From contig WAEK01000020.1 in the NCBI GenBank assembly GCA_011634665.1, positions 570,001 to 634,000 of the forward strand: a stretch of DNA of 64,000 nucleotides, written 5' to 3'. Position numbers and translations under genes: made by a program. This document shows, piece by piece, positions 58,795-64,000 of the stretch. Position 1 is the stretch's first letter; every line of letters starts with the position of its first letter. This DNA comes from Mortierella sp. BCC40632. Its lineage: Eukaryota > Mortierellomycota > Mortierellomycetes > Mortierellales > Mortierellaceae. The notes beneath the pieces were generated by a model. The model was not told the DNA's origin. It saw only the letters and a program-made list of their open reading frames with translations, and ran no database searches.

Positions 58795-61700
58795 CCTACC
58801 ACCACCACCCTCACTTCCGGACAGTGTCGCAGCTGCAACGAGATTTCCACATACTTAAACACTAGAGAATGAGCCTGTATCATTAACACACGGTTTTGTC
58901 CGCGAGTTTTTTTATCGCCTGTACGTGGCTGTACAGAGATGGGAGAAGAAGGGGTTCGCACGCACAGGAGCCAAGTGCGGCATTTTGCTTGAGCTCATCT
59001 CAAAGATAGCCCTTCCCCACCTACTCCTCGGCAGAAAAGGGCACTCCTCACACGAGTAGGGAACGGACGAGATCATGCAGAACAAACAAAGACACAGTGC
59101 TCCTGAGTGTTCTCACACGCGTGTGTGTGTATTATGTACAGGCAGTGTTCGGCTCTCATCCTCACTTCAACTTCATTCTCGCTTAAAATAGCTGTGCGCG
59201 AAATTTTTCAGGCACCAGTTCACCCTCCTTTAACCCTCTCAATCTCACACTCAATGGGCCAACATTCCTCAATTGCACAATCGGCCCACGGCTCGCGCTT
59301 CGTAGGTTCTGCCGAGGAATGAGGAGAAAGAGAGAAGAAAGAGGAATGGCGATTAACTAGACCCGGTTGTGTGCCTATGAGGCAATCAGAAACAGGCCAT
59401 TGCCAAACTAAAAAAGACTCATCCCACCACTTTCTCACCTCGGCTTTTGCCTGGTAAAAAGGAACCTCCTCACTTTTCCGATGCTTCGAGGACTCTTATC
59501 ATGACATGACTCTCCCACGTTCTTCCCTTCATTCTTTCTCTTTCTCTTTATTAGTGAAAATAGAATGGTATCCAGCAAGCGATAAAGAACATGGGAGTGG
59601 CTTCGCTTCTGCAAGAGAGAGCCAGTGGAAGAGACGAGTGGCCATAGGATGACGGTGGATAATTGAGGAGAAACAGCGCATACATCGTGCGGAGTTAATC
59701 CCTATCCTCCTCCTTTCCTCCTCTTCTTCCCTCTCCCCTGCTCATCTTCGATCCAGTAAGCACATCTGGAGAAAGGGGCCAAACGGACACGGAGGAGTGG
59801 AGATGAATCAGCACGATGCGTTCATAGACGGGGTCGCTTCAGTCCCAGTTCCTCTTGGTCAGTCACTTTGAGTTCACCGAACCGTGTGAATATCCTTCGA
59901 CAGTGCTCCCAGAGGCCATTATGGTTAATACAAGATAGCGGACCCAGATCTACAAGTAGCTAGTAAGAGAAGAAAGGAGCTTTCCCCTTCAGCCTGTACG
60001 AGACAAGAGTACCCTACATGGTCTACATTGGTGGAGCGTTTGATTTGATTTAGACCCCACGAGATAGGTTTAGACCAATGATCATGACATATTTTCCCCC
60101 CTCCCTCTTCTCTCAGGTCCGGCCAACAGGCCAAACAGCAATTGTATCCCTCTAGACCCTTTGAGGAAAAAGTTGTTGGCCTTCACTCTGGAGAGAGAGC
60201 GTGAGTGTGTGAGTGTGAGTGTGAGAAATAGAGGATAAGAGGATGTGAGATGGTGGGGGGGGGGGTAAGGGTGGGAAGAGAAAGGGCTCGGAGAATTGAT
60301 ACTTGATTCCCTTTCATTGGCAGTACATTGAGCTGTGTTTTGGTTTTTGTTCCATGCGTCATATCGCTGTCTTCACGTTCAAACTATATCCTTAGGTCGT
60401 CTTGGGACCTGTGGTTTCCATTGGTAGGGTTGTACCTGTAGACACTTCATGGATCAGGCACCGAGGTGTCTATGAAACGAACAAAAAAGAATTCCTTTCT
60501 CCAAGCACCGAGCCAAAGGGAGATCGCTTCAGGGACAAAGATGGAGCTTTCCTCACTTCTCCCCTGAGTGTTCGATCCAAAAAGTAACACTCCACGTCCG
60601 CTCTCCGGGGCTCTGGTACTTTTCGGTCTTTGTGCAACGAGTCTGTACGGGGGAGTTGTTCTCCCGACCGAAAAAAAGAAAAAAAGACAGAGCGAGAGAG
60701 AATAAAGGCAAAAAAAGAGGAACTTGTATTTTGTTCATCTGTGATTGGGTCAAATGAATATATTTCTAAACAATAGCGAAGAAAAAGAAAAGAGAGGTGG
60801 CCGCGCAACCTCTGGCTGTTCGCCAAGGGCAACGTGGGCTTGTGGGTAGGCTGATAGGCCATATGGGGTATCCCAATTGCTGTGTTTCCCTCATAGAGCT
60901 CTCTCTCTCTTTTTTTTTTTTTTTTTTTTTTTTTGTTTTGTTTTTATTGTCCTCTTCCTCCTTTTTGTTCCTTCTGGTCGGTCTTCTCTGAGACATGAAC
61001 AACGATCGACCGCCGTTTTCTCGATCATAGCGAAGCGATTTGCAAAGGTGGGGTGGGAGTTGAGAAAGAAAATAGAGAGTAAGCACGACAGTCGTGCTCT
61101 CCATTCGGTATGTTTCTGGATCTGGGAGGCAATCCCTGTCGTTACGATAGCCCCGCTTGCATTACTCCATGTAAAACGAGGGCCTGGCATTCGGGCGTCG
61201 GCGAGGCAAAACGAAAGAGAAAGGATGCCGTCGATGCAAGTAGAGGTGCTGCCGTTGTCTCAGCCAACCCCGCTTTGGACTAGCTAACCACTCTTTCACC
61301 TTTGGCCTTTTTGTCTAGACAACTGAGTCGTACTCTTTGGCCATTGCTAGGCGTCCCTCATATTCTCTTGTCATGGTTGAGGTCTGGATTGGATCTTTAG
61401 GCCAGCTCAAGTGCTCAGCATCGAGCCATGATTGGATCCTCAATCCATCTAGTTTAGAGCGTCTGTGATGAGATGGCACAGAGCAACCCTTTGTGCTTCA
61501 AAGAGCTCAAGGTAGAGATTGGGATATTCATTTGTTTGCTCTTGGGGTCCGCCAGAGAAGTTCCGTCCCAGTGGATCAAAAAGTCCAGGGATGGACGCCT
61601 TCGGCAGAACCTTTTGCTTTTTACTAACCTTGTCGTCATCTCGTTCAGACTTCTGGGCTCGCTACCTTTGAACCCAGCGTTCGGTAAAAGTCTACCCGTC

Positions 61701-62075
61701 GGTTTTGGCGGGCTAAGTCGTTAACGATACCCATGCTTCTTGGATATCTCACTTCATAGCCTATCCCTTATAACATATTACCCCTTTCTTTGCATACCAA
61801 GGATTGGACAAGGCAAAAAAGCCGCTGGTCTAGTGTGGTGAGATCTTCCGCGCCATTTTTGCTTCCAACAAAATACAAAAAAAAAAAAAAAAAAAATGAC
61901 GCCATGCGAGTTTTCACGTACATTTGGATTTATACGAATAGCCCAGTCTGACTAGAAGTAGTGCTTTTCTCTTTCTTTCTTTCTTTCTTTCTTTTTCATA
62001 CTTTCAAACCACCAGCAAGGATCCCCATCCCTTATCTGATCTATACACTCCGCTTCAGTCCGTCATCGCAGAGAA

Positions 62076-64000
62076 TCAATAGTCCATGAAACGGTCGGGG
62101 AAAAGGACTGGTGCCATAAGTGAGAATCCATAGAGTCCATAGCAGATCCAGGAAGATGCAACCTTCACCCATACTGCGGTCCAGCTCTGACCGATCAAGA
62201 TAAGTCCGTCACCTCCTTCACCCTCCTTGATAGTATTCCAATTGGTGAGGACCATCGAGATATACATAGCTGCAAGAGCAAACACAAAGTGGAAGAATGT
62301 GTAGTTGTACTGGCATCCGTCCTTTTCATCATCTTTGGCATCGTATTCTTCGTCATCGTCATCGTCATTCAGCTCGTCCAACGCAGAAACGGGAAGTGCT
62401 CTATTAACAAAGGGGATATCATGTTTTAGAGTGTTAGTATTTTTGTTTTGTTTTGTTTTGTTTTACAGATGAGAGAGCGACCGCGTCAAACTAGATGTGT
62501 GTGTGTGTGCGTGTGCGTGTGCGTGTCTGTGTTGTTGTTGTTTTTTTTTTTTTACTTACCCGCTCTCGACAGCAGCCAAAAGCGCATCTGACCGACGCAT
62601 GTTTGAAGCACCAGGGGGGTTTCGGATTAAAGGCATTGCAGGATCAGTGCTAAGAGGTTCATAGTCACCATTGCTGATCATCGCCTTGCCTCCTTGCGTA
62701 GCCGCTCTTGAGGTAGAGTAGGCAACGGCCAGGAACGTGAACACGGCGCCCATAATTACCGATGTTGTCCTAGTGCCACGCGCCTTGCTCAGGGGATTGC
62801 AACCTGTACCCTCATCTGGTTCATTTGCCACAGCACTGAGGACTAGGTAGGCACAATAGATGACTACCATAGATGACTGAGCAAGACCTGATCTTGGGTT
62901 GGCCTCCTGGACAGCGGGGAGAACGCCGATGATAGTGACAAGGACCGCAAGGACCAGGTTGAAGGTGATCCAAAAGATATTTAGTCCGCATCCACCTCCA
63001 GCAAAATATCCGTACATGATTCCTGTTAGCACCAACGCTCCAATGTACATGATTAAAGTCGAGCCCACAAGGATAAATCGCCATTTGTTTGTATCCGATT
63101 CCTCCCACTTTTCCATGCAACTCTCTGACCAGGTGTGTGCAAAGTCAACAAGAAGGATTAATCCAAAGAGAATGAATATTCCTGCGCCGAGGAGAGCCAC
63201 ATAGTTGCCGTAGAACATGAAAAATTCCGCAGGTATAAAAAATGATGCAACCACGAGGGCGATCCAGACAAGGACCTTTGGGCCCCACCACCTAATTTTC
63301 GGAGCATTTCAAAGGCGTTGAATGGTTTAGATCGAGTTGTATAGAATGACACAAAAGGTCGGGTGACTCAAACTTACCCATTTTGAATGGCGGCTCGTTT
63401 TGAACGAGAGTCATGGACACCAATCAGTAAGAGACCCAGAATAGTATGGAAGAGGGCCAACGCAAAGCCAACACGCTGGACCTAGAGGACAAGTTGATTC
63501 ATGGCGATACAAAAAAGAGGCGGTGTTTAGTGTACAGATGCCACCATTGCTCTTTGCACGTGCTCAAGTTGCCCCTGAAAATAAAAAGTCGACCATCGCA
63601 ATACCCCCAAGAAGCCATAGCACGAATTGTCCTTGCAGTTGAGTCGAAGATACCCGTGCGTAATACTCTCTAATTGCTTGGATGCCCAGTCAGTCAACAG
63701 CGTCCATGCCACCTATTTACAGAAGAAGCAACGTTGTTCAGTTTCCCTAGAAAGCGGTTTGACCGATTTTGAACAAGCACACCACAGCATTATTTTTCAC
63801 TGGCCTTACCAACGAGTTTACGAGCATAATGAGCTACCACAAGAGACCAAAAAAAAAAAAAAAAAAAAAAAAATCCAGTGCGTATTGTTAGCTTTGGTTG
63901 GAATCTTTCGACAGAGTGGCGTAGAGGTAAGGGGGAGAGAGGATTGAAATCACATCAAGAATGGAATGCAAACATACCGCATAGCCCACACGAGTTGCTA
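62076..64000 (-). CDS. TMS1: SERINC/TMS1 membrane protein, 5' partial
   Basis: Exons >64000-63978, 63833-63810, 63712-63605, 63481-63378, 63291-62560 and 62400-62076; the start is beyond the window. All phases agree. The joined protein reads ATRVGYA-LIMLVNSL-VAWTLLTDWASKQLE, then CYGFLGVQRVGFALALFH and SRSKRAAIQNGWWGPK. These follow the serine incorporator family closely, as do LLVDFAHTWSESCMEKWEE, VQEANPRSGLAQSSMV and NEPDEGTGCNP. About nine of the family's ten or eleven TM helices are present. An acidic loop (DELNDDDDDEEYDAKDDEKD) precedes the last two. SERINC proteins are lipid scramblase-like membrane proteins. One exon is only 24 bp. Confidence 0.93.
62401..62559 (-). other. Intron of SERINC gene with TTTTG and GT repeats
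   Basis: This last intron holds a (TTTTG)n run near 62443-62463, a GT/GC dinucleotide stretch near 62497-62531 and poly-T. It begins GTAAGT and ends AATAG. Confidence 0.85.

Larger units (their letters stand above)
53873..62075. other. Long region without a confident gene
   Basis: About 8.2 kb. The right flank of the ATPase gene has a TATA-like TTTTATATGG near 54179-54188. Repeats include GA (54290-54310), a 64-bp GA run (55477-55540), poly-T at 58762-58794 and 60910-60933, and a G-run near 60254-60266. Several short open stretches look protein-like (for example + strand 60990-61284 and - strand near 58225-58330), but none has a recognisable motif or a complete exon set. Confidence 0.45.

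Overview
The window is nuclear DNA of a filamentous fungus, most likely an early-diverging one (Mucoromycota/Mortierellomycota type). Supporting signs are short GT-AG introns in most genes, a C-rich third codon position in highly expressed genes, a CreA/Mig1 zinc-finger protein, a fungal P3A proton ATPase, an AIG1-type GTPase, poly-Q and other low-complexity protein tails, and very many poly-T/poly-A and GA/CT tracts. No bacterial operons, CRISPR arrays, tRNA or rRNA genes, or intact transposons were recognised. The species assignment is inference.

Layout, left to right. 0-20 kb: 3' part of an AIG1-type GTPase (+), a large intronless F-box protein (+), a 12-TM MFS transporter (-) with a GC-AG intron, a one-TM surface protein with a Kre9/KNH-like ectodomain and a ~690-residue poly-Q tail (-), and a four-TM MARVEL-like protein with basic 19-residue repeats (-). 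20-28 kb: a WW-domain protein with a PYGAP-repeat tail (+) and two unrecognised genes (-), one Ser-rich and one encoding a membrane protein. 28-36 kb: a dense block holding an aldehyde dehydrogenase (-) that diverges from a Yaf9/GAS41 YEATS protein (+), an F-box/TPR/EF-hand protein (-), and a secreted protein with a 21-bp repeat array (+). 36-41 kb: a GC-rich stretch with splice-site-like signals and GCGGGG motifs, leading to an intronless CreA/Mig1-like repressor (+). 41-50 kb: gene-poor, with ribosomal protein eL29 (-) carrying a long intron. 50-54 kb: plasma-membrane H+-ATPase (-). 54-62 kb: no confident gene. 62-64 kb: most of a SERINC/TMS1 protein (-), cut by the window end.

Exon structures were built by hand from splice motifs and reading-phase agreement. 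For the GTPase, MFS, WW, YEATS, F-box/EF-hand, ATPase, eL29 and SERINC genes, every junction preserves phase and recreates the family motif, so these models are strong. No shared pathway links the genes. The recurring themes are membrane and surface proteins, carbon regulation (CreA-like) and chromatin (YEATS).
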